From: Pseudomonas paeninsulae
Lineage (GTDB): Bacteria; Pseudomonadota; Gammaproteobacteria; Pseudomonadales; Pseudomonadaceae
Assembly (NCBI RefSeq): GCF_035621475.1
Contig: NZ_CP141799.1
Span: 652,001-716,000, forward strand
Direction: 5' to 3'
DNA: 64,000 nucleotides
Under the pieces are notes generated by a model. The model had not been told where the DNA came from. It worked only from the letters and a program-made list of their open reading frames with translations, and ran no database searches. Made by a program: the position numbers and the translations under genes. Positions 50,030 through 59,707 of this stretch are shown here, piece after piece (within the stretch, counting starts at the first letter, position 1; every line of letters starts with the position of its first letter).

Positions 50030-50106
50030 ATGGGCAAGGCCTGCGACAGGCTTTACCCATCCACCAATCGCGCGGGTAGATGCAAAAGGCGTCACCCAAC
50101 CTACCC
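50030..50106. repeat. Two short palindromes between convergent DUF218 and lnt genes
   Basis: ATGGGCAAGGCCTG (50030-50043) pairs imperfectly with CAGGCTTTACCCAT (50047-50060). GGGTAG (50074-50079) pairs with CTACCC (50101-50106). The pair resembles a REP doublet and could stop transcription from both sides. Confidence 0.5.
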
Positions 50107-50207
50107 AGTTCCCATCGGCCAAGGCAATCCGGGTTACCAAAGCAGGCCGCCGAATGCGCAGCCTGCCTGCGCTGGCCGCGCAGCCAGGCAGCGCTAATCC
50201 CCCGCAG

Positions 50208-51728
50208 CTACAGCGTCTTGGCCATGCGCCCGGCCAGTAGTGCCCAGGCAAACAGCAGGGTGCAGAGGATCAGCAGTGGCCAGCCGCGCCAATACAGATA
50301 AGGCGTCAGCTGTTGCATGGGCACCACCTCCCCGTAGAGCACGCCTTGTTCGAACTGCGGCAGTTGCTCGGTGATCCGGCCGAAGGGGTCAATCAGCACG
50401 GTCATGCCGTTGTTGGTCGCACGGATCATCCAGCGTCCGGCTTCGAGGGCGCGCATCTGGGCCATCTGCAAGTGCTGCAGCGGGCCGATCGAGCTGCCGA
50501 ACCAGGCGTCATTGCTCACCGTCAGCAACAGTTCGCTCTGTGCGGCGAGCCCGGCGGCAAACTCCGGGTAGACCACTTCGTAGCAGATGAAGGTGGCGAT
50601 CTTGTAGCCCTTGGCCTGTAGCAGCGGCTGGTCGGCCGAGCCGCGGGCAAAGTCCGACATCGGCAGGTTGAAGAAGGCGATCAGCCCGCGCAGCACCTCC
50701 TGCAGGGGAACGTATTCGCCGAAGGGCACCAGTTTCTGCTTGAGGTAGTCACCTGCGCCCTGGCCTACCACGCTGACCGCGTTGTAGTAGCGCGGCTCAC
50801 CCCGCTCGTTGGCCTGGCGAATGGGTACACCGGTGATCAGTGCGGCCTCGCGCTCGCTGGCGAAGCGACCCATGACGCTGAGGTAGCCGGCCGCCTGCTC
50901 CTTGAGCACCGGCACCGCGGTTTCCGGCCAGATGATCAGGTCAGTCGGTTGGGCGCTGAGGCTCAGCTCGCGGTACAGCGCCAGTTGCGCGTTGAGTTGG
51001 GCCGGATCCCATTTCAGGTTCTGCTCGATATTGCCTTGCATGGCCGCAACCTTCAGCGGCTCGCCGGCCGGACTGGTCCAGGCGTGGCCCTTGAGGGCGA
51101 GGCCGGCGATCCAGGGGGCGGCCAGCAGCACCACGCCGGTGGCGAGAAAGACCTTGCGCGCGCGCAGTTGCGCCAGGTTGACCAGCAGCGCCGCGCTCAA
51201 GGCCAGGACGAAGGACAGCAGCCATACTCCGCCGACGGGTGCGAGCCCGGCCAATGGGCCGTCGAGTTGGCTGTAGCCGGCGTAGAGCCAGGGAAAACCG
51301 GTGAGGAACCAGCTGCGGAAGACTTCCTGGGCCAGCCACAGGGCCGCAAAGGCCAGGGCGTCGGCCAGTGGTGCTTCGCTGCGGCGTAGCCAGCGCGCCC
51401 ACAGCCAGGCGGTCAGGGCCAGCAGTAGGCCCAGGCCGGCGACAAAGCCGAGGGTGAGGAAGGCGGCCAGGGCCGGCGAGGCGGCGCCGTAGTCGTGGAT
51501 GCTGACGTAGACCCAACTGGTGCCGGCGGCGAACAGGCCGAAGCCGTAGTACCAGCCGCGCCATGCCGCCTGGCGCGGGTTCAGGTCGCGCAGGCCGAGA
51601 TAAAACAGAGCAATCGAGAGTAGTGCCAGCGGCCACAGGTCGAAAGGCGCAAGCGCCAGCGTAGTTATAGCGCCGGCCGCCAGGGCGATCAGGTTGCCCG
51701 GCCAGCCGGAGCGAGTTATCCAGTGCAT
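50208..51728 (-). CDS. lnt: Apolipoprotein N-acyltransferase
   Basis: Lnt adds the third acyl chain to lipoproteins at the outer face of the inner membrane. The 506-residue protein has six to seven N-terminal spans and a nitrilase-type domain with the triad Glu269 (IIWPETAVPV), Lys332 (KLVPFGEYVP) and Cys382 (FICYEVVYPEF). NDAWFGSSIGPLQHLQMAQMRALE is also diagnostic. The start at 51728 (MHWITRSGWPG) is used. It follows corC on the minus strand, separated by 259 bases that hold a repeat. Confidence 0.96.
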   Translation of the reverse strand: MHWITRSGWPGNLIALAAGAITTLALAPFDLWPLALLSIALFYLGLRDLNPRQAAWRGWYYGFGLFAAGTSWVYVSIHDYGAASPALAAFLTLGFVAGLGLLLALTAWLWARWLRRSEAPLADALAFAALWLAQEVFRSWFLTGFPWLYAGYSQLDGPLAGLAPVGGVWLLSFVLALSAALLVNLAQLRARKVFLATGVVLLAAPWIAGLALKGHAWTSPAGEPLKVAAMQGNIEQNLKWDPAQLNAQLALYRELSLSAQPTDLIIWPETAVPVLKEQAAGYLSVMGRFASEREAALITGVPIRQANERGEPRYYNAVSVVGQGAGDYLKQKLVPFGEYVPLQEVLRGLIAFFNLPMSDFARGSADQPLLQAKGYKIATFICYEVVYPEFAAGLAAQSELLLTVSNDAWFGSSIGPLQHLQMAQMRALEAGRWMIRATNNGMTVLIDPFGRITEQLPQFEQGVLYGEVVPMQQLTPYLYWRGWPLLILCTLLFAWALLAGRMAKTL

Positions 51729-51834
51729 TGAATGCAGGTCCTTGGATTGGGGGGGGCGCAAGGGTAGAGCGGAATGCGGAAGGGGGGAAGGTTTGTTGGG
51801 GGTATTGATGAGTTACGTCGTTGCACGCCTAACC

Positions 51835-51961
51835 GGCCACTGAAAAACTACTACGCTCGGCTAAGCAGCGTTGCTACGCCGCGAACCGAGTCATGCGGCC
51901 TCGAATGCGCAACGGCTAGGCCTGCGCGCCTAGTCGTTGCGCATTACATTTTTCAGTGGCC
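51835..51961. repeat. Inverted-repeat element relative between corC and lnt
   Basis: GGCCACTGAAAAA (51835-51847) and its exact reverse complement (51949-51961) form the ends. Inside, an 18-base stem with one mismatch pairs 51904-51921 with 51928-51945. The left end continues CTACTACGCTCGGCTAAGCAGCGTT, like the family at 4-6 kb, but the CTCATTTAC core is replaced by the stem. Confidence 0.7.
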
Positions 51962-51987
51962 CATCCGACCAAAGCATTGCAAGCGCT

Positions 51988-52827
51988 TCAGCGCACCAGT
52001 GGGGTCAGGCGTAGCAGGTGAATGCGGCGGCTGTCGGCGTTGAGTACGCGGAAGCGGAATTCGCCGATTTCGGTCACTTCGTTGCGCTTGGGCAGGTGGC
52101 CGAAGGCGCTCATCACCAGGCCGCCGACAGTATCGAACTCATCGTCGGAGAACTGGGTGTCGAAGGATTCGTTGAAGCTGTCGATCGGGGTCAACGCCTT
52201 GACCAGGAAATCGCCGCTGGGCAGTGGTTTGACGTAACTGTCTTCCTCGACATCGTGCTCGTCCTCGATGTCGCCGACGATCTGCTCGAGTACGTCTTCG
52301 ATGGTCACCAGGCCGGCCACGCCGCCGTATTCGTCGATCACCACGGCCATGTGGTTGTGGTTGGCGCGGAACTCGCGCAGCAGCACGTTGAGCCGCTTGG
52401 ATTCGGGGACGAAGGTCGCCGGGCGCAGCACATCCTTGATATTGAAGTTCGGCTGCTCATTCAGCAGCACCAGTGGCAACAGATCCTTGGCCAGCAGGAT
52501 GCCGATCACATCGTCGAGACTCTCGCTCACTACCGGATAACGCGAGTGAGCGGCTTCGATGATCGAGGGCAGGAATTCCTTGGGCGTCTGGTTGGCTTTG
52601 ATGCTGATCATTTGCGAGCGCGGGACCATGATGTCGCGAACTTGCAGGTCGGCCACCTGGATGGCGCCTTCGACTATGGCCAGCGCTTCGCTGTCGAGCA
52701 GCTTGTTCTGGTGTGCTTCGCGCAGAACTTCCAGCAGTTCCTGGCGATTTTTCGGCTCATGAGCAAAAGCCTGGGTCAGTTTATTCAACCAGGACTTCTG
52801 CTCGTTGCTCGATCGGTCTTCGCTCAT
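51988..52827 (-). CDS. corC: CorC/HlyC-family CBS-domain protein
   Basis: The 279-residue cytosolic protein has two CBS domains (VRDIMVPRSQMISIKANQTPKEF; IKDVLRPATFVPESKRLNVLLREF) with the IDEYGGVAGLVTIEDVLEQIVGDIEDE signature and a C-terminal transporter-associated domain. It is linked to magnesium/cobalt efflux. The usual neighbours ybeY and ybeZ are upstream and lnt is downstream. Confidence 0.95.
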   Translation of the reverse strand: MSEDRSSNEQKSWLNKLTQAFAHEPKNRQELLEVLREAHQNKLLDSEALAIVEGAIQVADLQVRDIMVPRSQMISIKANQTPKEFLPSIIEAAHSRYPVVSESLDDVIGILLAKDLLPLVLLNEQPNFNIKDVLRPATFVPESKRLNVLLREFRANHNHMAVVIDEYGGVAGLVTIEDVLEQIVGDIEDEHDVEEDSYVKPLPSGDFLVKALTPIDSFNESFDTQFSDDEFDTVGGLVMSAFGHLPKRNEVTEIGEFRFRVLNADSRRIHLLRLTPLVR

Positions 52828-52859
52828 GGGGTTGTACTCAAATCCTTGTGTCGGGTTGG

Positions 52860-53318
52860 TTATTCGTGGTCGGCGTAAGGGTCGGGATGACCCAGATCAG
52901 CCAGCAATTCTCGTTCCAGGGCTTCCATTTCCTCGGCCTCTTCATCCTCGATATGGTCGTAACCGAGTAGATGCAGGCAGCCGTGGATCACCATGTGGGC
53001 CCAATGCGCTTCCAGGGTCTTTGCCTGCTCCAGCGCCTCGCGCCCGACCACCGGCACGCAGATCACCAGATCGCCGAGCAGGGGAATGTCGAGCATTTCG
53101 TCGGGCACATCGGCGGGGAACGACAGCACATTGGTGGCGTAGTCGCGTTGGCGGTAGGTGTGATTGAGCTCGCGGCCTTCGGACTCATCGACCAGGCGGA
53201 TGGTCAGTTCGGAGTCGGCACTACGCTGGCGCAGGGCGGCTTCGCACCAGGCGCGAAATTGCGCCTCACTCGGCAGGTCGGCAGCTTTGCTGGCGACCTG
53301 CAGGTCCAGCTCAAGCAT
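52860..53318 (-). CDS. ybeY: Endoribonuclease YbeY
   Basis: The 152-residue metalloprotein takes part in rRNA maturation and ribosome quality control. The metal site [11 protein letters not shown] is intact and is preceded by [10 protein letters not shown] and LGDLVICVP. The start at 53318 overlaps the ybeZ end by 8 bases. The corC start follows after 32 bases. Confidence 0.96.
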   Translation of the reverse strand: MLELDLQVASKAADLPSEAQFRAWCEAALRQRSADSELTIRLVDESEGRELNHTYRQRDYATNVLSFPADVPDEMLDIPLLGDLVICVPVVGREALEQAKTLEAHWAHMVIHGCLHLLGYDHIEDEEAEEMEALERELLADLGHPDPYADHE

Positions 53319-54312
53319 TGCCGTCGTCCTCGTCTGCCAGCTTGCCGTGCATGCGGTTGTCGTAACGCTCGTAGGCCTCGACGATGCGTTGCACCAGAGG
53401 GTGGCGTACCACGTCCTTGGACTTGAAGTGAGTGAAGCTGATGCCGGGGACGTCGTGCAGCACGTCTATGACGTGGATCAGGCCGCTCTTGGTGCCGCGC
53501 GGCAGGTCGACCTGGGTGATGTCGCCGGTAATGATGGCGGTGGAGCCGAAGCCGATGCGGGTGAGGAACATCTTCATCTGTTCCAGGGTGGTGTTCTGGC
53601 TCTCGTCGAGGATGATGAAGCTGTTGCTCAGCGTGCGGCCGCGCATATAGGCCAGCGGGGCGACTTCGATCACCTGTTTCTCGATCAGCTTGGCCACCTG
53701 CTCGAAACCGAGCATCTCGTAGAGTGCGTCGTATAGCGGGCGCAGATAGGGGTCGATCTTCTGCGACAGGTCGCCAGGCAGAAAGCCGAGCTTCTCGCCG
53801 GCTTCCACCGCTGGGCGTACCAGCAGGATGCGGCGAATCTGCTCGCGTTCCAGGGCATCCACGGCGCAGGCCACCGCCAGGTAGGTCTTGCCGGTGCCGG
53901 CCGGGCCGACGCCAAAGTTGATGTCGTGCTCGAGAATGGCTTTGACGTAGCGCTGCTGGTTGGCCCCGCGCGGCCGCACCATGCCTTTGCGTGTACGCAG
54001 GGCGATGCTGGGCTCGGCGTTGGGGTTGGCCAGATCCTCGATGCCGGATTCCTGCAGGAACAGGTGCACCATGCCCGGTGACAGCTCCGTGCTTTTGGTT
54101 TCGCGGTAGAGGCGGCGCAGCAATTGTTCGGCGGAGGTGGTTTGCTCCGGTGTGCCGATCAGCTCGAACTGGTTGCCTCGGTTGCGGATCTCGATGGCCA
54201 TGCGCTGTTCGATCAGGCGCAGATGCTCGTCGAATTGCCCGCAGAGACTGGCAAAGCGGCGAGCTTCAAAGGGTTCGAGGATAAAGCGATGTGGTTCTAT
54301 GGATGTGTTCAA
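53311..54312 (-). CDS. ybeZ: PhoH-like ATPase YbeZ, probable TTG start
   Basis: The 333-residue NTPase acts with YbeY in RNA handling. Walker A is [13 protein letters not shown] and Walker B is [17 protein letters not shown] and [11 protein letters not shown] are family sequences. The family N-terminus [19 protein letters not shown] follows a TTG at 54312; no ATG fits there and the upstream frame codes for nothing recognisable. A KH-like N-terminal region is present. Confidence 0.93.
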   Translation of the reverse strand: MNTSIEPHRFILEPFEARRFASLCGQFDEHLRLIEQRMAIEIRNRGNQFELIGTPEQTTSAEQLLRRLYRETKSTELSPGMVHLFLQESGIEDLANPNAEPSIALRTRKGMVRPRGANQQRYVKAILEHDINFGVGPAGTGKTYLAVACAVDALEREQIRRILLVRPAVEAGEKLGFLPGDLSQKIDPYLRPLYDALYEMLGFEQVAKLIEKQVIEVAPLAYMRGRTLSNSFIILDESQNTTLEQMKMFLTRIGFGSTAIITGDITQVDLPRGTKSGLIHVIDVLHDVPGISFTHFKSKDVVRHPLVQRIVEAYERYDNRMHGKLADEDDGNA

Positions 54313-54513
54313 GGTCGTTTGATGGCCGCCAGTCGGCTGGGGTAGTGAGGCGAAGAATACCGCTAGGCGTGCGCGCGGGAAAGCGCGGACTGCTGCAACT
54401 TTAGCATCGTCTGCGGTCGGTCTGGGTAGGGTGCGCCGTGCGCGCCATAGGCCCGAGGCCAATGCTGCGCATGGCGTGCGGGTCCATGGCATTGCTTCAT
54501 GATCCGAGTCCGC

Positions 54514-55845
54514 TCACTCACCAAGCAGGCTGCCGCGCAACGAGTTAGGCCGCGCGTCGTCGATATGCACGTCGACGAACTGACCGATCAGGCGCGGGTT
54601 GTCGGTGCGGAAGTTGACCACCCGGTTGCTCTCGGTACGGCCCTGGAGCATGCCGGGGTCCTTTTTCGAGTAATCGCTGACCAGGATGCGCTGCACTGTG
54701 CCGACCATGCGCCGGCTGTTTTCGGCACCTTGTTGGCTGATGCGTTGTTGCAGGATCGCCAGGCGCTGCTTTTTCAGCTCTTCCGGAGTGTCGTCGACCA
54801 GGTCCGCCGCCGGGGTGCCGGGGCGCGAGCTGTAAATGAAGGAATAGCCGAAGTCGAAGCCGATCTCCTCGATCAGCTTCATGGTCTGCTCGAAATCTTT
54901 CTCGGTTTCGCCGGGGAAGCCGATGATGAAGTCTGTGCTGATCAGGATGTCCGGCACTGCGGCGCGCAGTTTGCGGATGCGTGATTTGTACTCGAGGGCG
55001 GTGTGGTTGCGCTTCATGGCCGCGAGAATGCGATCGGAGCCCGACTGCACCGGCAGATGCAGATATTTCACCAGTTCGGGGATCTCGGCATGGGCCTGGA
55101 TCAGCGCATCGGAGAATTCCAGCGGGTGGCTGGTGGTGTAGCGAATGCGGTCGATGCCGTCGATGGCGGCCACGGCGTAGAGCAATTCGGCAAAATCGGC
55201 GAGCTGACCCTCCTGGGTTTCGCCGCGGTAGCCGTTGACGTTCTGCCCGAGCAGGGTGACTTCGCGCACGCCGTTTTCGGCCAGGTGCAGCACTTCGGCG
55301 AGGACGCCGGCCAGTGGTCGGCTGACTTCCTCGCCGCGGGTATAGGGCACCACGCAGAAGGTGCAGTACTTGCTGCAGCCTTCCATCACCGAGACATAGG
55401 CGCTGGGGCCGTCGACCCGTGGTTCGGGCAGGCGGTCGAATTTTTCGATCTCGGGGAAGGAAATATCCACCTGCGGCAGCTTGGTGCTGCGCACGGCGGC
55501 GATCATTTCCGGCAGGCGGTGCAGGGTCTGCGGGCCGAAGACGACGTCGACATAGGGCGCGCGGTCGCGGATCGCCGCACCTTCCTGGCTGGCCACGCAG
55601 CCACCGACGCCGATCACCAGATCCGGGTTGGCCAGTTTCAGCTCGCGCCAGCGGCCAAGCTGGGAAAACACCTTGTCCTGGGCTCTTTCGCGGATCGAAC
55701 AGGTGTTGAGCAGGATGATATCGGCGTCTTCTGCCCGTGGGGTGACTTCCAGGGCTTGATGTTCGCCCAGCAGGTCGACCATGCGCGAGCTGTCGTACTC
55801 GTTCATCTGGCAACCGTGGGTTTCGATATAAAGCTTCTTGGTCAT
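54514..55845 (-). CDS. miaB: tRNA-2-methylthio-N6-isopentenyladenosine-37 methylthiotransferase
   Basis: MiaB adds a methylthio group to i6A37 of tRNAs reading U-starting codons. The 443-residue protein has the N-terminal cluster cysteines ([30 protein letters not shown]), the radical-SAM motif [17 protein letters not shown] and a C-terminal TRAM domain. It is followed by ybeZ after 201 bases containing a half REP (GTAGGGTGCGCC near 54427). Confidence 0.97.
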   Translation of the reverse strand: MTKKLYIETHGCQMNEYDSSRMVDLLGEHQALEVTPRAEDADIILLNTCSIRERAQDKVFSQLGRWRELKLANPDLVIGVGGCVASQEGAAIRDRAPYVDVVFGPQTLHRLPEMIAAVRSTKLPQVDISFPEIEKFDRLPEPRVDGPSAYVSVMEGCSKYCTFCVVPYTRGEEVSRPLAGVLAEVLHLAENGVREVTLLGQNVNGYRGETQEGQLADFAELLYAVAAIDGIDRIRYTTSHPLEFSDALIQAHAEIPELVKYLHLPVQSGSDRILAAMKRNHTALEYKSRIRKLRAAVPDILISTDFIIGFPGETEKDFEQTMKLIEEIGFDFGYSFIYSSRPGTPAADLVDDTPEELKKQRLAILQQRISQQGAENSRRMVGTVQRILVSDYSKKDPGMLQGRTESNRVVNFRTDNPRLIGQFVDVHIDDARPNSLRGSLLGE

Positions 55846-55877
55846 GCGCCCTCAAAGGGTGATTCGAAGAACCGCAC

Positions 55878-55883
55878 ATTATA
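55878..55883 (-). promoter_or_regulatory. Candidate -10 element for miaB
   Basis: Read on the minus strand the hexamer is TATAAT, 33 bases before the miaB start. A matching -35 was not found. Confidence 0.4.
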
Positions 55884-55909
55884 GTGGCCGAACGGCTGGC
55901 TTCCTAGCA

Positions 55910-55936
55910 TTGCCTGCCCGGTGGCTGTGCTATGAT
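55910..55936 (+). promoter_or_regulatory. Candidate promoter for the DUF1820 gene
   Basis: TATGAT at 55931-55936 lies 41 bases before the start. TTGCCT at 55910-55915 is a possible -35, although the 15-base spacer is short. Confidence 0.4.
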
Positions 55937-55976
55937 TTGCGCCCTCTTATTTCCCCTCCAGTCTAGACTTGCATTC

Positions 55977-56300
55977 ATGAGCAAACGCGAACCTATCTAT
56001 AAGGTGATTTTCCTCAACCAGGGTCAGGTGTACGAAATGTACGCCAAGCAGATCTTTCAGAGCGATCTGTGGGGTTTTCTGGAGGTGGAGGAGTTCGTCT
56101 TCGGTGAGCGGACCCAGGTGGTGGTCGATCCCAGCGAAGAGAAACTCAAGGCCCAATTCGACGGCGTGGTGCGCAGCTTCTTGCCCATGCACGCGATCAT
56201 CCGTATCGACGAGGTCGAGCGCCTGGGCACGCCGAAAATCAGCGAGGCCAAGGGTGGCGGCAACGTCATGCCGTTCCCGATGCCGATGCCTGATAAATAA
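55977..56300 (+). CDS. DUF1820 family protein
   Basis: The 107-residue soluble protein begins MSKREPIYKVIFLNQGQVYEMYAKQ and contains DLWGFLEVEEFVFGE and FLPMHAIIRIDEVERLG. This pattern is shared by a small family common in Gammaproteobacteria and of unknown function. It is divergent from miaB; both promoters fit in the 131-base gap. Confidence 0.9.
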   Translation: MSKREPIYKVIFLNQGQVYEMYAKQIFQSDLWGFLEVEEFVFGERTQVVVDPSEEKLKAQFDGVVRSFLPMHAIIRIDEVERLGTPKISEAKGGGNVMPFPMPMPDK

Positions 56301-56332
56301 GGCGTCAAGCGAACCTGATGTCGCTGGGTCGG

Positions 56333-56357
56333 ATGGGTTGAGCGAAGCGATACCCAT
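56333..56357. repeat. Short palindrome after the DUF1820 gene
   Basis: ATGGGT and ACCCAT flank TTGAGCGAAGCGATA-type sequence in the convergent gap before the SEL1 gene. It looks like a known type of Pseudomonas extragenic palindrome and may act as a terminator. Confidence 0.45.
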
Positions 56358-56423
56358 ATCGCTTGGTGATCGGTGTATCGGCTCAGCCTGCGCGGCCTGG
56401 CCCGTCCTGCGAGTCAGTCCAGG

Positions 56424-56972
56424 CTACGGCAGTGGCGCGAACGGCGATTGGCCGTCGGCGGCCTGGAGTTCGAGCAGGTAGTTGCGGAATATTTCGCCGA
56501 GTACCTGGCCGGCGATCTCCAGTTCCTCGCGCTGCATGCGCGCCGAGACCAGGTCTGCACTGTCCATGGCTTCGTCCGAGCCATTTACTGCGGCCATCTT
56601 CAGCACTATATAAGCCTGCACGTTGTTCGCCGGTACGCCTTCGCCACGAAAGAACATCATGCCGAGGCGGTATTGCGCCTGGGCATGACCTTGCAGCGAA
56701 GCCTGCTCGAACCAGTTGAGTGCTTGTGCCAGGTCGCGCGGCGCACGCTTGCCATCGTAAAAGAATTCGCCCAGTTCATATTCGGCTTGCGGGTCACCGT
56801 TGTGCGCCGCTTGCTGACAGGCGGCCAGCGCGTCGGGCAGGTCTTCGGGCGCTGTATTCAGCGAGCAACTGCCGGTTGCGGGGATCAGCAGGGTGTTGCC
56901 ACCTGCGAGCGCAAGCAGCGGCAGAAGAAGCAGCAGGCAGCCCAGAGATAGGGTGCGGCCGGTGCAGTTCAT
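56424..56972 (-). CDS. SEL1-like repeat protein, secreted
   Basis: The 182-residue protein has an N-terminal signal (LGCLLLLLPLLALAG). Two to three SEL1 repeats follow: GDPQAEYELGEFFYDGKRAPRDLAQALNWFEQA and GHAQAQYRLGMMFFRGEGVPANNVQAYIVLKMAA. Such repeats bind other proteins. The start at 56972 places the signal at the N-terminus. No neighbour gives a clue to its partner. Confidence 0.87.
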   Translation of the reverse strand: MNCTGRTLSLGCLLLLLPLLALAGGNTLLIPATGSCSLNTAPEDLPDALAACQQAAHNGDPQAEYELGEFFYDGKRAPRDLAQALNWFEQASLQGHAQAQYRLGMMFFRGEGVPANNVQAYIVLKMAAVNGSDEAMDSADLVSARMQREELEIAGQVLGEIFRNYLLELQAADGQSPFAPLP

Positions 56973-57064
56973 GGAAATCCGTGTACCTCGGGAAGCGGTG
57001 CGGGGGTCGAACCCGGCCGACAAGGTGCGTCGGCGTTGGCATTATGAAATAAGCAGTGGCGTTC

Positions 57065-57721
57065 TTACAAAGTCTTTACGGGGTTTTCTCTGTCGGCGCA
57101 ATCTTCTGCGTGGCCCGGCAAGGTCAGTAGCAGCCAGGCCAGCAGCGGGTAGGCCGGCGTCAGCAAGGCATGCAGCAGGTCGATGCGGCGCAACGGACCG
57201 ATAAATTCGTCGCTACCAGCCGCCAGTATGGCCAGTAAGAACAGGCCGACAACTGCCGTCGCGGCACATGCCGGCGTGCGCCGCGGCCATTGGATGGCGC
57301 CGGCATAGCCAATCAGTAGCAGGCTCGTCAGGGTCAGCAGCAGGCGGTAGTCCTCGAGCAGGTTCATTTGCCGGAACAGCTCGAAGAAGGCGCACAGCCC
57401 CAGCACCACGCGGCCCCAGTTCGGTCGGCTCCAGGCCCAGCCACGACCCAGGGCCAGCGCGGCCACGCCCAGCAACGGCAGACCGAGAAAATTGCTGGCC
57501 TGGCTCAGCCACAGGTGGGCAGCCTGCCAGCCCGGGTCGACGGCGTAACGCATGACGCCGACGCTGGCGGCAGCGGCCGCCAGGAGAAAGCCGAGCAGGG
57601 CGCAGAACAGCGCCGGTTGATCGGCTTCGCAATAACCCTTGCGCGCCTTGCCGATGGCGATAACGCAGGCCAGACAGGCCAGCGCCAGGATGCCGTCGGA
57701 CAGGGCGGTGCTGTACTGCAT
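57065..57721 (-). CDS. Conserved membrane protein of unknown function
   Basis: The 218-residue protein begins [20 protein letters not shown] and has about six membrane spans through residue 203, with charged ends (KARKGYCEAD; EDCADRENPVKTL). I do not recognise its family. It starts on the last base of the hemL stop (TGATG), so it is translationally linked to hemL. The upstream in-frame reading to 58378 is only an alternate frame of hemL and is not part of it. Confidence 0.8.
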   Translation of the reverse strand: MQYSTALSDGILALACLACVIAIGKARKGYCEADQPALFCALLGFLLAAAAASVGVMRYAVDPGWQAAHLWLSQASNFLGLPLLGVAALALGRGWAWSRPNWGRVVLGLCAFFELFRQMNLLEDYRLLLTLTSLLLIGYAGAIQWPRRTPACAATAVVGLFLLAILAAGSDEFIGPLRRIDLLHALLTPAYPLLAWLLLTLPGHAEDCADRENPVKTL

Positions 57722-59010
57722 CAGACTTTTTTCAGTTCGGCGAAGGCGCGCTCGGCGGCGTCCAGGGTGATCTGCAGCTCCGCCTGGCCGTGGGCGATGG
57801 AGGTAAAGCCGGCTTCGAATGCGCTCGGAGCCAGATAGACGCCGCCATCCAGCATCAGGTGGAAGAAGCGCTTGAAGCGCCCGGCATCGCTGCTCATCAC
57901 GTCTTCGAAGGTGACGATGGCCTCGCGTTCGCTGAAGTACATGCCGAACATGCCGCCGGCCTGGGTGGTGACGAAGGGGATGCCGGCGGCATCGGCGCGA
58001 TCCTGCAGGCCCTGCAGCATGCGTGCGGTGTAGTCGCTCAGCTCGGCATGGAAGCCCGGGCGGCTGATCAGCTTCAAGGTGGCCAGGCCGGCGGCCATGG
58101 CCAGCGGGTTGCCGGACAGGGTGCCGGCCTGGTAGACCGGGCCGAGCGGAGCGATGCACTGCATGATCTCGCGCTTGCCGCCGAAGCAGCCGACCGGCAT
58201 GCCGCCGCCGATGATTTTGCCGAAGGTGGTCAGGTCCGGGGTGACGCCGTAATGCGCCTGGGCTCCGCCGAGGGCGACGCGAAAGCCGGTCATCACTTCG
58301 TCGAAGATCAGCACCACGCCATGCTTGTCGCACTGCGCGCGCAGGCCTTCGAGAAAGCCCGGTGCCGGCGGTACGCAATTCATGTTGCCGGCCACCGGCT
58401 CGACGATGATGCAGGCGACTTCCTGGCCGACCTCGGCGAGCATCTGCTCGACCGCGGCACTGTCGTTGAACGGCAGGGTCAGGGTGTGTTTGGCGAAGGC
58501 CGCCGGTACCCCGGCCGAACTCGGTACGCCCTGGGTCAGCAGGCCGGAGCCGGCTTTAACTAACAAACTGTCGGAATGGCCGTGGTAGCAGCCTTCGAAC
58601 TTGATGATGCTGTCGCGACCGGTGAAGCCGCGCGCCAGGCGGATCGCGCTCATGGTCGCTTCGGTGCCGGAGCTGACCATGCGCACCATCTCGATGGACG
58701 GCACCATGGCGCAGACCAGGTCGGCCATCTCGGTTTCCATGGCGGTTGGCGCGCCGTAGGACAGGCCGTGTTCCAGTTGGCGGCGCACGGCGTCGAGCAC
58801 ATCCGGGTGGCTGTGGCCGAGGATCATCGGGCCCCAGGAGCCGACGTAGTCCACGTAGCGCTGGTCATCCTCGTCCGTTACATAGGCGCCGGCCGCGTGC
58901 TTGAAGAACAGCGGCGTGCCGCCGACGCTCTTGAAGGCGCGTACCGGCGAGTTGACGCCGCCGGGGATATGCTTCTGGGCGTGGGCGAAGAGGATTTCGG
59001 AACGGGACAT
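57721..59010 (-). CDS. hemL: Glutamate-1-semialdehyde 2,1-aminomutase
   Basis: HemL converts glutamate-1-semialdehyde to 5-aminolevulinate, the first dedicated precursor of heme. The 429-residue PLP enzyme starts [26 protein letters not shown], has [47 protein letters not shown], and the PLP lysine in [14 protein letters not shown]. It is the third gene of the thiD-thiE-hemL unit. Confidence 0.97.
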   Translation of the reverse strand: MSRSEILFAHAQKHIPGGVNSPVRAFKSVGGTPLFFKHAAGAYVTDEDDQRYVDYVGSWGPMILGHSHPDVLDAVRRQLEHGLSYGAPTAMETEMADLVCAMVPSIEMVRMVSSGTEATMSAIRLARGFTGRDSIIKFEGCYHGHSDSLLVKAGSGLLTQGVPSSAGVPAAFAKHTLTLPFNDSAAVEQMLAEVGQEVACIIVEPVAGNMNCVPPAPGFLEGLRAQCDKHGVVLIFDEVMTGFRVALGGAQAHYGVTPDLTTFGKIIGGGMPVGCFGGKREIMQCIAPLGPVYQAGTLSGNPLAMAAGLATLKLISRPGFHAELSDYTARMLQGLQDRADAAGIPFVTTQAGGMFGMYFSEREAIVTFEDVMSSDAGRFKRFFHLMLDGGVYLAPSAFEAGFTSIAHGQAELQITLDAAERAFAELKKV

Positions 59011-59064
59011 GGCAGGGCCTCTCAGATATCGAATCGGGGCGAGTGGGGCCGCCCCGCAAATCAG

Positions 59065-59694
59065 TTAGTGGGTGGCGAACAGGGCGCTGAAGGCGCGGGC
59101 GCGGCGTTCGACTTCGGCGGCCGAGTCGGCGCCGAACAGTGCGTGGATCACCGCCACCATGCTGGCGCCACGGGCAATCAGCAGGGCGGCATTGTCCAGG
59201 GTCACGCCGCCGATGGCGACGATCGGCAGGCTGATGCGACTTTTCGCCTCATCCAGTAGTTCGACCGTGGCACTGGGGGCGCCGGGCTTGGTGTTGGAGT
59301 CGAAGAAGCGGCCGAAGGCGACATAGCTGGCGCCTTCCTTGGCGGCTGCTTCGGCCAGTTCCAGTTGCGCATGGCAGGTGCCGCCGATGATCGCCTGGCG
59401 CCCGAGCAGGGCGCGCGCGACGGACAGCGAGCCGTCGGTCTGGCCCAGGTGCAGGCCGACGCCGAGGCGTGCGGCCAGTTCGGCGTCGTCGTTGATGATC
59501 AGTCCGGCGCCGTAGCGATTGCACAGCTCGCGCAGGGCTTCGGCCTGGCGCAGGCGGCGCGCCTCGTCGCTGGACTTGTCGCGGTATTGCAGCAGCGTGG
59601 CGCCTCCTTTCAGCGCCGCCTCGGCGTAAGGCAACAGCTTGCCGCCAGCCAGCAGTTGGCTGTCGGTGATGGCATACAGGCCACGCAGTTTCAT
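59065..59694 (-). CDS. thiE: Thiamine-phosphate synthase
   Basis: ThiE joins the hydroxymethylpyrimidine and thiazole halves to make thiamine phosphate. The 209-residue TIM-barrel protein has [14 protein letters not shown], the metal/phosphate region [35 protein letters not shown] and [12 protein letters not shown]. It is 13 bases after thiD and 54 bases before hemL. Confidence 0.96.
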   Translation of the reverse strand: MKLRGLYAITDSQLLAGGKLLPYAEAALKGGATLLQYRDKSSDEARRLRQAEALRELCNRYGAGLIINDDAELAARLGVGLHLGQTDGSLSVARALLGRQAIIGGTCHAQLELAEAAAKEGASYVAFGRFFDSNTKPGAPSATVELLDEAKSRISLPIVAIGGVTLDNAALLIARGASMVAVIHALFGADSAAEVERRARAFSALFATH

Positions 59695-59707
59695 CGACGG
59701 CTCTCCA

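Noticed and set aside
56990..57030. A tRNA T-arm-like sequence GGGTTCGACCCCCG on the minus strand
   Set aside because: No acceptor, D or anticodon arm can be drawn around it, so it is taken as chance.
57722..58378. A 437-residue version of the membrane protein starting at 58378
   Set aside because: The extra N-terminal part is a shifted frame of hemL with low-complexity Arg-rich sequence. The start at 57721 matches the hemL stop.
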